From NCBI GenBank assembly GCA_039816045.1, contig JBCBYB010000016.1:28152-92151 (forward strand): a stretch of 64,000 nt of DNA, in the 5' to 3' direction. The position numbers and the translations under genes were made by a program. The first letter of the stretch is position 1. Every line of letters begins with the position of its first letter. Shown here in pieces: positions 1-7,989 of this stretch. The notes under the pieces are model-generated. The model saw only the letters and a program-made list of their open reading frames with translations, was not told the origin of the DNA and did not search any database. Source of the DNA: Thermohalobaculum sp039816045 (lineage in GTDB: Bacteria; Pseudomonadota; Alphaproteobacteria; Rhodobacterales; Rhodobacteraceae).

Positions 1-886
1 GGCCCCAGTACGGCCCGCAATCACCCTGCCACCACGCGGCGCCCATGGTGTAGCTGCGCATGCCGTGGCGCATCCCGAACTGGAAGATGCGGGCGAAGGC
101 GCTGGTGGCTGGGCTGCCGACGACGAGCGACTGCAGAATGCCAATCCGTGGATGCGTCTCCATCGTGCGGACCATGCCGACGATGGTTTCGCCGGACATC
201 AGGCTGTCGCTGTCGAGCGGCAGGAACAGATCATAGGTAGGCCCGGCGCGCGTGATGAACTCCCGCAGATTGCCGGCCTTGAACCCCGTGTTCTCGGACC
301 GGCGCCGATAATGCGCGCGTGCACCGCCCAGGCGGTCGCGGAGCACAGCAAACGTCCGCTCCTCGTCAGCCGCAATCTCCGGGTCCGAAGTGTCCGAGAG
401 AACGTGGACGTCAAAGGCACGGCCCTGACCGGTCTCGTCCAGGCTTTCCCGCATCGCGACAAGGCGCTCGAGCGCGCGGGCAGGGGGTTCGTTGCGCAGG
501 AACATCAGTACCGCGACACGGCTGTCGATGGGGCAATCTCCCGATGCCGAAGGGAGGTGGGGGGCGGCCAACTCCAGCCCATCTCGCCGGCCATGCAACA
601 GCCACAGCCCCAAGAGTGCGTTTGTAACCCCAAGAACCGTCCACGGCACCCCGATGAGGAAACAGATCAGGATCACCCAGTCACTCGCCGAAAACCCATC
701 GGGCGCAAAGACATGCCAAACCCCCGCACCTAACGTCGCGATGATCGCAAGGTTGACAACGGCAAAGACCAAGCGGCGGAGAAGCAGGCTTCGGCGCGAC
801 TGCAGCCCTGTAGGCGTCGTGAGTGGGTTCTCGCGGGCCCGTTTGCCGAGTGGCACTGCGGCGGGCGCGTCCTGGATGAGGGTCAT
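1..886 (-). CDS. opgH: Glucan biosynthesis glucosyltransferase H, 5' part (runs off window)
   Basis: Inner-membrane GT2 enzyme of the OpgH/MdoH family, which makes the backbone of osmoregulated periplasmic glucans from UDP-glucose. Only the first 295 codons are present; the frame is open to the window edge. Two hydrophobic segments (about residues 37-60 and 70-97) precede the cytosolic GT2 domain, which starts near residue 123. Seen are the KAGN motif (about 204-207) and the acidic motif PLDSDSLMSG (about 223-232), both typical of the family. The ATG start is at 884-886. It is divergent from the dehydrogenase operon at 985, leaving about 98 bases for both promoters. The missing C-terminus should hold the remaining catalytic residues and more membrane spans. 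The family call is confident; the exact glucan is inferred. Confidence 0.86.
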   Translation of the reverse strand, partial: MTLIQDAPAAVPLGKRARENPLTTPTGLQSRRSLLLRRLVFAVVNLAIIATLGAGVWHVFAPDGFSASDWVILICFLIGVPWTVLGVTNALLGLWLLHGRRDGLELAAPHLPSASGDCPIDSRVAVLMFLRNEPPARALERLVAMRESLDETGQGRAFDVHVLSDTSDPEIAADEERTFAVLRDRLGGARAHYRRRSENTGFKAGNLREFITRAGPTYDLFLPLDSDSLMSGETIVGMVRTMETHPRIGILQSLVVGSPATSAFARIFQFGMRHGMRSYTMGAAWWQGDCGPYWG

Positions 887-984
887 TGCTGGCGTCCTGT
901 GCTGGACCCCGCGAACGGGGCGTGCGTATAGCTTTCGGGGATGGTGCTCCCACGCAACGCGACTGCGAGCAGGCGAGGATGCAG

Positions 985-1959
985 ATGGCGGACACGGCCG
1001 AGGCCTTGGTCTACACGGATGTTGGGCGGGCGGAAATCAGAGAGGTGACTCTGCCTCCGCTCAGCGAGGGCGATGTCGAGGTCGAGACGCTGTTCTCCGG
1101 TCTGTCGCGCGGGACCGAAAGGTTGGTCCATATGGGCGCTGTGCCGGAACGGGAGTGGAGCCGAATGCGCGCGCCTTTCCAGTTCGGCGACTTCCCTTTT
1201 CCGGTCCGATATGGCTACGCTGCCGTCGGTCGCGTGGTCGCCGGGCCAGCGGAGAAAGTCGGTCAGACGGTTTTCGCGCTCCACCCGCATCAGACGCGGT
1301 TCCGCATTCCGGCGGATGCAGCGGTGGCGTTGCCCGACGGCGTCCCACCCGCCCGCGCGATCCTTGCAGCGAACACCGAGACGGCACTCAATGCAATTTG
1401 GGACGCGGCGCTGCCCCCCGGGGCGCGGGTCGCGGTTATCGGCGCAGGTCTGGTCGGCTGCCTCATCGCGGCATTGCTCTCCCGTCGGACGGATCTCGAT
1501 CTCATGCTTTGCGACGTTATAGGGGCCCGGCGCGCTTTGGCCCTTGAAATAAACGTGACGTTCGTTGAGCCGACGGAATTGCCGGAGGACTGCGTTGTGG
1601 CCTTTCACACCTCTGCAAGTCCGGCCGGTCTGCAGAGCGCGCTCGACTGTCTCACCTTTGAGGGGAGGGTTATCGAGGTGTCTTGGTTCGGCGATCACCT
1701 TGTCCCGGTGCAGCTCGGAGGGGCTTTTCATGCGCGGCGCCTGCAGATCATCTCCAGTCAGGTGGGCCATGTAGCGGCGCCCCGGCGCGCGTCGACCACC
1801 CATCGAGACCGGCTTGCGGCTGCTCTCGCCGCACTGGCGGATCCGCGGCTAGACAACCTGATTACCGAGGACACCCGTTTTCGTGACCTCGGCGAGGCCA
1901 TTCCGCGCTTGCTGGCGCCTGACGCTCCGGGTATCGCCACTCGTATCGTCTATGACTAA
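985..1959 (+). CDS. MDR-superfamily (zinc-type alcohol dehydrogenase-like) oxidoreductase
   Basis: A medium-chain dehydrogenase/reductase of 324 residues. The N-terminal GroES-like half carries a SRGTE segment like that of BchC-type enzymes, and I do not see the cysteine-rich catalytic zinc site of classical alcohol dehydrogenases. The C-terminal Rossmann half has VIGAGLVGCL, a GxGxxG nucleotide-binding loop. I chose the ATG at 985 because GAGG lies about six bases upstream; ATG 979 is an alternative. It is the first gene of a compact operon with a PTPS-fold protein, a glycosyltransferase and a methyltransferase. It therefore probably oxidises or reduces an intermediate of that pathway. The substrate is unknown. 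Confidence 0.82.
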   Translation: MADTAEALVYTDVGRAEIREVTLPPLSEGDVEVETLFSGLSRGTERLVHMGAVPEREWSRMRAPFQFGDFPFPVRYGYAAVGRVVAGPAEKVGQTVFALHPHQTRFRIPADAAVALPDGVPPARAILAANTETALNAIWDAALPPGARVAVIGAGLVGCLIAALLSRRTDLDLMLCDVIGARRALALEINVTFVEPTELPEDCVVAFHTSASPAGLQSALDCLTFEGRVIEVSWFGDHLVPVQLGGAFHARRLQIISSQVGHVAAPRRASTTHRDRLAAALAALADPRLDNLITEDTRFRDLGEAIPRLLAPDAPGIATRIVYD

Positions 1960-1972
1960 GGAGGAACCGCGC

Positions 1973-2371
1973 ATGTATGCCGTCGAAGTTCGCGATCACA
2001 TCATGCTGGCCCATTCCCTTCCGGGCGAGGTCTTTGGCCCGGCGCAGCAGATGCACGGTGCCACCTATGTCGTCGATGTTGCTTTTTTTCGCGAGGAGCT
2101 TTCGGAGCACGCGATCGTCGTCGACATTGGCCGGGCACATGAGGCGCTCAAGGCGGCCCTTTCGCCGCTCAACTACGCCAATCTCGATGAGAAGCCCGAG
2201 TTTGCCGGGATCCTGACGACGACGGAGTTCCTCTGCCGCCATATCTGGGACGTGATCGCCAAAGCGGCACGGGACGGGGCGCTGGGACCAGGGTCCGAGG
2301 GATTGGCCAAGATCAGGGTGACCCTCAACGAGAGCCACATCGCTCGCGCGTGGTACGAGGCCGCTCCGTGA
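1973..2371 (+). CDS. PTPS/QueD-fold protein with replaced active-site residues
   Basis: A 132-residue protein of the 6-pyruvoyl-tetrahydropterin synthase / 6-carboxytetrahydropterin synthase family. Those enzymes bind zinc through three histidines and use a Cys-Asp-His set on dihydroneopterin triphosphate. Here His14 and His28 match the first two ligands, but the usual HGH motif reads HGAT (Ala30). The catalytic Cys position falls in GEVFGP without a Cys, and the usual LDHxxLN reads LNYANLD, losing the Asp-His pair. The C-terminal Glu in the NESHIARAWYE segment is kept. The start has a strong AAGGAGG eight bases upstream, overlapping the previous stop. It may bind or convert a different pterin, or be non-catalytic. 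Family assignment is good; function is open. Confidence 0.8.
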   Translation: MYAVEVRDHIMLAHSLPGEVFGPAQQMHGATYVVDVAFFREELSEHAIVVDIGRAHEALKAALSPLNYANLDEKPEFAGILTTTEFLCRHIWDVIAKAARDGALGPGSEGLAKIRVTLNESHIARAWYEAAP

Positions 2372-3444
2372 CGAAACCGTTCTGCCAGGCGCTGCTTGCG
2401 GTGCCCGGATCGCTCGCGACCCCGACGGGCGGATACGGGTACGCCCGGCGGTTGCTGGCGGAAGCAAAGGGTGTTGGCTTGGCTCTGCGGCACTGGCCGC
2501 TGCCAGACGGTTTCCCGAATGCCCCCACGACAGCGATCGATGACGCGAGAGCGCGCCTTGCGTCTGTGCCCGAAGGGTGGCCGGTTGTGGTGGATGGGCT
2601 CGCTCTCGGCGTTCTCCCGCCGGAGCTAATCGCTGCCGTACCCTCTCCGGTTCTAGCGCTCTGTCACCATCCCCTCGGCCTAGAGAGTGGTCTCGATCCA
2701 GTGGCGTCCGAGCGCCTAATCGCATCTGAGACCGCTGCGCTCGCCGGATGTGCAGGAGTGATCACCACGAGCCGGTCAACTGCAAGCCTGCTAACCGCTG
2801 AGCTAGGAATTTCCTCCGAACGGATCGCGGTCGCGTTGCCAGGAACAGATCGGCCCGAGGCCCTCTCGACATCTGCCCTCTCGACGCGCGTCGGTACCGT
2901 GCACATCCTCGCGGTCGGCAGTCTGACGTATCGCAAGGGGCACGACATTCTTCTTTCGGCCCTACAAGACCTGAGCGATCTCGATTGGCGTCTCACCATC
3001 GCAGGCCCACCGCGAGATCCCGCGTATGCTCAGGCGCTGCACACACAGGTGAACGACATGCTCCCCGCGGGGCGAGTGCGTTTGGCCGGGTCCATGCCCG
3101 AGGCCGAGCTGGACGCACTCTATGCTGACGCTGATATCTTTGCGCTGGCGTCGCGGTTCGAAGGCTATGGCATGGCCTATACGGAGGCGATGGTTCACGG
3201 TCTCCCAGTCGTTGGATGCGATGTCGGAGCGGTTTCAGAGGCGACAGCGGGAGGTGCCACGCTCGTGCCGCCTGACAATCCAGCGGCTCTCGTTTCGGCG
3301 TTGCGGCCTCTGATCGCGGATCCGCAGGCTCGGCGCGCAGCGGCGGCGCTGTCCAAAAAGGCAGCTACCGCGCTCCCAACCTGGAGCGATACGGCATCGA
3401 GTTTCCGCGACGCGATCGCACTGTTCGCGGTGGCATCGGTATGA
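2368..3444 (+). CDS. GT4-family glycosyltransferase in the PTPS-like operon
   Basis: A predicted cytosolic retaining glycosyltransferase with the GT-B fold, about 358 residues. The C-terminal donor-binding half contains GSLTYRKGHD and the EGYGMAYTEAM segment, the E-x7-E motif of GT4 enzymes. I prefer the GTG start at 2368 over the ATG at 2350: it gives a GTGA overlap with the upstream stop and has GAGG about nine bases before it. The next gene overlaps it by ATGA. The tight coupling to a PTPS-fold protein, a dehydrogenase and a methyltransferase suggests it glycosylates a small molecule rather than a polysaccharide; pterin glycosides are known products of such transferases in cyanobacteria. 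Acceptor and donor cannot be read from the sequence. Confidence 0.83.
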   Translation: MTKPFCQALLAVPGSLATPTGGYGYARRLLAEAKGVGLALRHWPLPDGFPNAPTTAIDDARARLASVPEGWPVVVDGLALGVLPPELIAAVPSPVLALCHHPLGLESGLDPVASERLIASETAALAGCAGVITTSRSTASLLTAELGISSERIAVALPGTDRPEALSTSALSTRVGTVHILAVGSLTYRKGHDILLSALQDLSDLDWRLTIAGPPRDPAYAQALHTQVNDMLPAGRVRLAGSMPEAELDALYADADIFALASRFEGYGMAYTEAMVHGLPVVGCDVGAVSEATAGGATLVPPDNPAALVSALRPLIADPQARRAAAALSKKAATALPTWSDTASSFRDAIALFAVASV

Positions 3445-4250
3445 CGGACAACGCGCAACAGGACGCAGACCGGCCTGCGGACGCATTTGCTGAGAACTGG
3501 CTGTGGCTGCGCGCGGCCGCTGATGCGCGTGCGCGAAACATTGGCCTGCTGGGCACATTGGTCGAGCGGTTTGCTGGCGCCGAAACACTTCGGGTGCTCG
3601 ATCTCGGGGCCGGTACCGGAAACAACATGCGCGCATTGGCCTCTCAGCTTCCAGGGCGGCAGACGTGGCGATTGGCCGATGCGGATGCAGGTCTCCTATC
3701 GCGGGTCACGCCCCTTAAGGGCGTCTCGATCGAGACGATCACCGTCGATCTTGCAGAGGGACTGGCGCCGCTTCTGGACTGGCGGCCAGACTTGGTCACG
3801 GCCTCCGCTCTGATTGACCTTGCAGGCGCGGACTGGCTCGATAGCGTTGCTGATGCGTTGGCCCAGCACGAACTGCCAGTCTATTTCGCGCTCAGCTACA
3901 CGGGGCGTGAAACCTGGTCCCCGCCGAACGCGTTGGATGCGCGGGTGGCAGCCGTGTTCGAGGCCGATATGGGGCGGGACAAGGGTTTGGGGCCATCGCT
4001 CGGACCAGCTGCTCATGCGCACTTTGCCGACGCGCTGCGCAAACGCGGCTTTACGGTCCATGAGGCCGAGAGCGATTGGCGTCTCGAGGCGTTGCGCGAC
4101 GGACCCCTGATCGCTGAACTGGCGACGGGGACCGCGAGGGCCGTTCGGCCAGCGCTCGGGCCTGCGGCGGATGAGTGGCTTGCAGCGCGGCGGGGTGCGT
4201 CGGCGGTCTTGGTCTCCCATTCAGATCTGCTTGGGATTCCGCCTGCGTGA
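3441..4250 (+). CDS. Class I SAM-dependent methyltransferase
   Basis: A 269-residue class I methyltransferase. Motif I is VLDLGAGTGNN at about residues 52-62, followed by an acidic strand end (LADAD, about 78-82). No membrane segment or extra domain is apparent. It overlaps the upstream glycosyltransferase by ATGA, so translation is probably coupled, and it is the last gene of the dehydrogenase-PTPS-GT-methyltransferase operon. It ends only three bases before the convergent aroB stop. It probably methylates the product or an intermediate of that operon. The target atom and substrate are unknown. Confidence 0.82.
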   Translation: MTDNAQQDADRPADAFAENWLWLRAAADARARNIGLLGTLVERFAGAETLRVLDLGAGTGNNMRALASQLPGRQTWRLADADAGLLSRVTPLKGVSIETITVDLAEGLAPLLDWRPDLVTASALIDLAGADWLDSVADALAQHELPVYFALSYTGRETWSPPNALDARVAAVFEADMGRDKGLGPSLGPAAHAHFADALRKRGFTVHEAESDWRLEALRDGPLIAELATGTARAVRPALGPAADEWLAARRGASAVLVSHSDLLGIPPA

Positions 4251-4253
4251 AGG

Positions 4254-5366
4254 TTAGGCGCGCGCTGCTAATGCCTCAGCCAAAACGCTCCGGACCACGT
4301 CCATGTCTGCCTCGCGCGTCAGGAAGGCCTCGCCGATGCCATTGGCGAGGATGAAGGCGAGCTGGCCTTGGCGGACTTTCTTGTCCTGCCCCATCAATGC
4401 AATCAGCCCGTCCACATCGGGCAGGTCACCCGGAATATCCGAGAGCCGATATCGCATGCCCATTGCTTCGAAATGCGCGGCAACCCGACCCGGGGCCTCT
4501 TGCGCACACAGCCCCATCCGGGCCGAAACCGAGAACGCCAGACCGATGCCAATCGACACGCCCTCGCCGTGGAGCAGGCGATCCGAATAGCCGGTCGCGG
4601 CCTCTAGGGCATGACCGAAGGTGTGTCCGAGGTTCAGCAGCGCGCGCTCGCCCCGCTCATGCTCGTCGCGGGCTACAATCGCGGCCTTCATGGCGCATGA
4701 CTGCCGGACCGCCTCGATCCGGCCCGCCGCATTGCCCGTCTTGAGCGAGGGTCCGTTGGCCTCCAGCCACTCGAAAAACGCCGCATCCCCAAGCAGGCCG
4801 TACTTGACCACCTCCGCATAGCCCGCCAGGAACTCCCGCTCAGACAGCGTCTCCAGCACCGAGATATCCGCAAGCACCAGCCGCGGCTGACGAAACGCGC
4901 CGATCAGGTTCTTGCCGGCTGCGGCATTCACACCGGTCTTGCCACCCACAGAGCTGTCCACCTGCGCAAGCAACGTCGTCGGCACTTGCACAAAGTCGAC
5001 GCCTCGGCGGAGAACCGACGCGGCAAAACCAGCAAGATCCCCGATGACGCCGCCGCCAAAGGCCACCACGATGTCATCGCGTTCGACCTTGAGGGCGAGT
5101 AGACGCTCGACGACCTCGGTCAACTGGGCCATCGATTTGGTCGACTCTCCGGGGGGCAGGATGATCGCCTCGGAGCGTATGCCGCTGGCCTCAAGCCCGG
5201 TCTGCAGCTGCGCCAGGTGCAAGTTGGCGACCGTCTCATCCGTAACAATAGCCACGAAGGGCCGCGTCAGAAGCGGTCGGAGGTGCCTTCCAGCCTCCGA
5301 CAACAGCCCCGGGCCGATCTCGATGCTGTAGGCCCGCTCTCCGAGCCCTACCTCAACACGTTCCAT
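4254..5366 (-). CDS. aroB: 3-dehydroquinate synthase
   Basis: Catalyses DAHP to 3-dehydroquinate, the second step of the shikimate pathway, using NAD+ and a divalent metal. The 370-residue protein has the usual family length. It carries the nucleotide and metal-site landmarks PPGESTKS, GGGVIGDLAGF, QVPTTLLAQVDSSVGGKTGVN (about residues 135-155) and LNLGHTFGHALE. It lies nine bases downstream of aroK on the same strand, the arrangement usual in alphaproteobacteria, so the two are probably one transcript. It ends three bases from the convergent methyltransferase gene. Confidence 0.97.
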   Translation of the reverse strand: MERVEVGLGERAYSIEIGPGLLSEAGRHLRPLLTRPFVAIVTDETVANLHLAQLQTGLEASGIRSEAIILPPGESTKSMAQLTEVVERLLALKVERDDIVVAFGGGVIGDLAGFAASVLRRGVDFVQVPTTLLAQVDSSVGGKTGVNAAAGKNLIGAFRQPRLVLADISVLETLSEREFLAGYAEVVKYGLLGDAAFFEWLEANGPSLKTGNAAGRIEAVRQSCAMKAAIVARDEHERGERALLNLGHTFGHALEAATGYSDRLLHGEGVSIGIGLAFSVSARMGLCAQEAPGRVAAHFEAMGMRYRLSDIPGDLPDVDGLIALMGQDKKVRQGQLAFILANGIGEAFLTREADMDVVRSVLAEALAARA

Positions 5367-5375
5367 GGTGGCTCC

Positions 5376-5954
5376 TTACCCCTGCGAGAGGATCTCACGC
5401 CCGGTCACGCGGGAATGCTCAACAATTGCCGCCTCGATCCGCGCTGCCATGTCGTCATGGGTTTGCTCCATCAGGCTTTCAACGGCGATGTCGGCCAACG
5501 CATAAACCGGATAGCGCGCCTCGATAAGGGCCGCGAGCACTTCCTCTGGATTGCCTTGATTGAGCAGTGGTCTGTGCGTGCGCCCTGAGGTCCGGGCAAC
5601 GAGCACCGGGAGTTCCGCCTTCAGCCAAACCGAGACCGCGCCCTTTGCGATCAACGCGCGGGTTTCCTCGTTCAAGAACGCGCCGCCACCGGTTGCCAGC
5701 ACCATCGGCGGGCGTTCGAGCAGGCGCGAGATGACGCGGCGTTCGCCATCGCGGAAATGCGGCTCGCCGAAGCGCTCGAAGATCTCTGCGATACGCATAC
5801 CCGCGGCGGCCTCGATTTCCGCATCGCTGTCGTGAAAGCCCACGCCGAGGCGCTGCGCCAGCCGCAGGCCGACCGAGCTTTTGCCGGCACCCATCAAGCC
5901 TATAAGGACAATGGTTTGTTTCAGTCGCCCCGGTTTGACGGCATAATCCACCAT
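5376..5954 (-). CDS. aroK: Shikimate kinase
   Basis: Phosphorylates shikimate to shikimate 3-phosphate with ATP. The 192-residue protein contains the P-loop GLMGAGKSSVG near the N-terminus, the DSDAEIE shikimate-binding motif, GGGAF and the RTHRPLL lid region. I chose the ATG at 5954 because GGAGG sits about six bases upstream; a longer frame reaches 6026 but its extra 24 residues do not look like protein of this family. It is the first gene of the aroK-aroB pair and is divergent from the xerD operon; the promoters should lie in 5955-6117. Confidence 0.96.
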   Translation of the reverse strand: MVDYAVKPGRLKQTIVLIGLMGAGKSSVGLRLAQRLGVGFHDSDAEIEAAAGMRIAEIFERFGEPHFRDGERRVISRLLERPPMVLATGGGAFLNEETRALIAKGAVSVWLKAELPVLVARTSGRTHRPLLNQGNPEEVLAALIEARYPVYALADIAVESLMEQTHDDMAARIEAAIVEHSRVTGREILSQG

Positions 5955-6117
5955 AAGATCCTCCACCGCGCCCGATTGCCCTTCTGCCTGGCTCCGGGCT
6001 ACAACACGCCAGCGCGCTCGGGGCAATCCGGCGCGGCCAGGTTCGGGCTTACACGAGCGTTACGCCGGGCAAAACCCCGGCTCGGCTTTCTGACAATCCG
6101 GGGAGAGGCGGCAGACG

Positions 6118-6258
6118 ATGGTTCGGCTCATTAAGATCCTGCTTTTGCTGGCGGTTGCGGGCGTGGTCGGGCTTGCAGTCTTTGCGCTGTTTGCCGACCT
6201 GCCCGCTCCGGTGCGCGCGGTGAGTGAACCGATCGACCTGCCGAGCGGGACCGAGTGA
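6118..6258 (+). CDS. Short single-pass membrane protein upstream of the recombinase gene
   Basis: A 46-residue ORF: a short basic start (MVRLIK), one hydrophobic stretch (about residues 7-26) and a short polar tail ending PSGTE. A GGGGAGAGG purine-rich site lies upstream of the ATG. Its stop overlaps the GTG start of the xerD-type gene (GTGA), which argues for real, coupled translation. I do not recognise a named family. The sequence could also be a leader whose translation helps start the recombinase. Confidence 0.6.
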   Translation: MVRLIKILLLLAVAGVVGLAVFALFADLPAPVRAVSEPIDLPSGTE

Positions 6259-7169
6259 CAGACGCCTCGGATCAGGGGTGGATCGCTGCCTTCCTTGAAG
6301 CCATGCAAGCGGAGCGCGGGGCCAGTGCTCACACACTCGCGGCCTATGGGCGGGACCTGCGTGAGTTCAGGGCCTATCTCTTGGCACGCGGGACCAGCCT
6401 AGAGGCGGCCATGCGGTCCGATCTTGAAGGGTTTGCGGCTGCGCTTACGGATGCCGGGCGGGCGGCGAGTACGCGAGCGCGGAAACTCTCTGCGGTGCGC
6501 CAGCTCTTCCGGTTCCTGCATGAGGAGGGCTGGCGCGCTGACAATCCGGCGGCCCGCATTGCGAACCCGACAAAACACGCCGCGGCCCCGGATGTGCTGG
6601 ATATCGCTTCGGTCGATCGCTTGTTGGAGACAGCTCGAACAGAGGCAAACAAGCGGCTTCGCGGAGAGCGGCTCCATGCGATCGTCGAGCTGTTGTATGC
6701 GTGCGGGCTCCGTGTCTCCGAGCTTGCCGAGATGCCATTGTCAGCCGCCACCGGCGATCCGCGCATGCTGCTGGTGAGAGGCAAAGGCGCGCGGGAGCGT
6801 TTGGTCCCGACTGGCGAGCCCGCTCGTGCAGCCTTGGCCACCTGGATCACGGCCAGGTCCGAGGCAGCAGGGGCCGAGGGTCCGTGGCTCTTTCCTGCGG
6901 TGAGGGGCACCCGACATCTCAGCCGCGTTGCCATCTGGCAGCAACTCCGGGCGCTCAGCGGTCGGGCTGGGCTCGATCCGGAGCGGGTGAGTCCGCACGG
7001 CCTGCGCCATGCCTTCGCAACACATCTTCTTCAAAACGGGGCGGATCTGCGCGCGATCCAGGAGATGCTCGGCCATCAGGATCTCTCGACGACCGAGATC
7101 TACACCCATGTCCTCGACGATCGCCTGCGCCAGCTGGTGGCGGAGAAGCATCCCCTCGCCCAAGACTGA
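6255..7169 (+). CDS. xerD: XerC/XerD-type tyrosine recombinase
   Basis: Site-specific tyrosine recombinase that resolves chromosome dimers at dif. The 304-residue protein has the N-terminal SAM-like core-binding domain (about 1-95) and the C-terminal catalytic domain. Catalytic landmarks are the Arg in CGLRVSEL, HGLRH, the HQDLSTTE segment and the nucleophile Tyr in IYTHV. The start is a GTG overlapping the stop of the small membrane ORF. XerC and XerD are hard to separate by eye; I lean to XerD from its place next to aroK-aroB, as in related genomes. Confidence 0.9.
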   Translation: MTDASDQGWIAAFLEAMQAERGASAHTLAAYGRDLREFRAYLLARGTSLEAAMRSDLEGFAAALTDAGRAASTRARKLSAVRQLFRFLHEEGWRADNPAARIANPTKHAAAPDVLDIASVDRLLETARTEANKRLRGERLHAIVELLYACGLRVSELAEMPLSAATGDPRMLLVRGKGARERLVPTGEPARAALATWITARSEAAGAEGPWLFPAVRGTRHLSRVAIWQQLRALSGRAGLDPERVSPHGLRHAFATHLLQNGADLRAIQEMLGHQDLSTTEIYTHVLDDRLRQLVAEKHPLAQD

Positions 7170-7180
7170 CAGCTCTGCCC

Positions 7181-7867
7181 CTAGAGCCCCAGACCGACCG
7201 GCTCGATCAACTCCGGGCCATTGTTTCGCACATTGCCGACACGGGCGTCGACCTCGTGGACGCGCACGCGCCCATCCGGAGGGGCTGACATGGGGGGCTC
7301 GCTTCCTTCTGCCGACAACCACTCTTCCCAGTCCTGCTCATCGAGAATGACGGGCGAGCGGGGGTGGAGATGCTGCGTTGCCTTGCCCGCGGCGCAGGTG
7401 AGGATCGTGAAGGACCGGAGCAGCGCCCCGTCGACGGTGGCCTCGGCCCAGAGCCCGGCAAAGCAGATGCCAGGGGTGTTTCGCTCCAAAGTCACGAACC
7501 AAGGGGTCTTCGCGCCCTTCTTGCCGCTCCATTCGTAGTAGCCGAGTGCCGGCACAAGGCAGCGGCCGACCCGCCAGGCATCTCGAAACATGGGCTTCTG
7601 CGAGGCCTCCTCCGAGCGGGCGTTGAACGTGCTGGCCTTCATCTCGGAGAGAGGTTTTCGCCACCACCGGGGGATCAGCCCCCAGCGCGCCGTCACCATT
7701 CGGCGGCCCTCGTTCGCGACGAGGATTGCAGCAATCTGGGTTGGAGCGACGTTCCAGTTGGGTTCGGGCCAAATCGGCTCGGGCCCGGCAGTGGCCGCAC
7801 CGGAAATCTCGAGCCATCCTTCCCAAAGATCGACCTCAGGATCCCCAACCGCAAAACGTCCACACAT
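7181..7867 (-). CDS. SRAP-domain (YedK/HMCES-type) abasic-site DNA-protein crosslinking protein
   Basis: The family protects abasic sites in single-stranded DNA by forming a thiazolidine crosslink through the N-terminal Cys2. The 228-residue protein starts MCGRF, so Cys2 is exposed after methionine removal. That is why I take the ATG at 7867 rather than the longer frame. WNVAPTQ, the LGYYEW glutamate segment and the C-terminal HLHPRSPVIL (active-site His) follow in the expected order. It ends convergently 11 bases from the recombinase gene and is followed upstream by a 122-base gap shared with a divergent lipoprotein gene. Confidence 0.92.
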   Translation of the reverse strand: MCGRFAVGDPEVDLWEGWLEISGAATAGPEPIWPEPNWNVAPTQIAAILVANEGRRMVTARWGLIPRWWRKPLSEMKASTFNARSEEASQKPMFRDAWRVGRCLVPALGYYEWSGKKGAKTPWFVTLERNTPGICFAGLWAEATVDGALLRSFTILTCAAGKATQHLHPRSPVILDEQDWEEWLSAEGSEPPMSAPPDGRVRVHEVDARVGNVRNNGPELIEPVGLGL

Positions 7868-7989
7868 GGCCTGACCTCTCTGCCCTTTGGGCATCATTCC
7901 GCGTCAGGTTGAAGCGCGGGGTCAAGAGTTGGACATCGGGTGCTTCGTGATGCTTGATCTGAGGCCCAGGATAGGGCTCACTCTCGCTC

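Noticed and set aside
65..733. A 222-codon open frame on the plus strand at the left edge
   Set aside because: Mirror of the opgH-like gene, whose minus-strand frame has the GT2 motifs.
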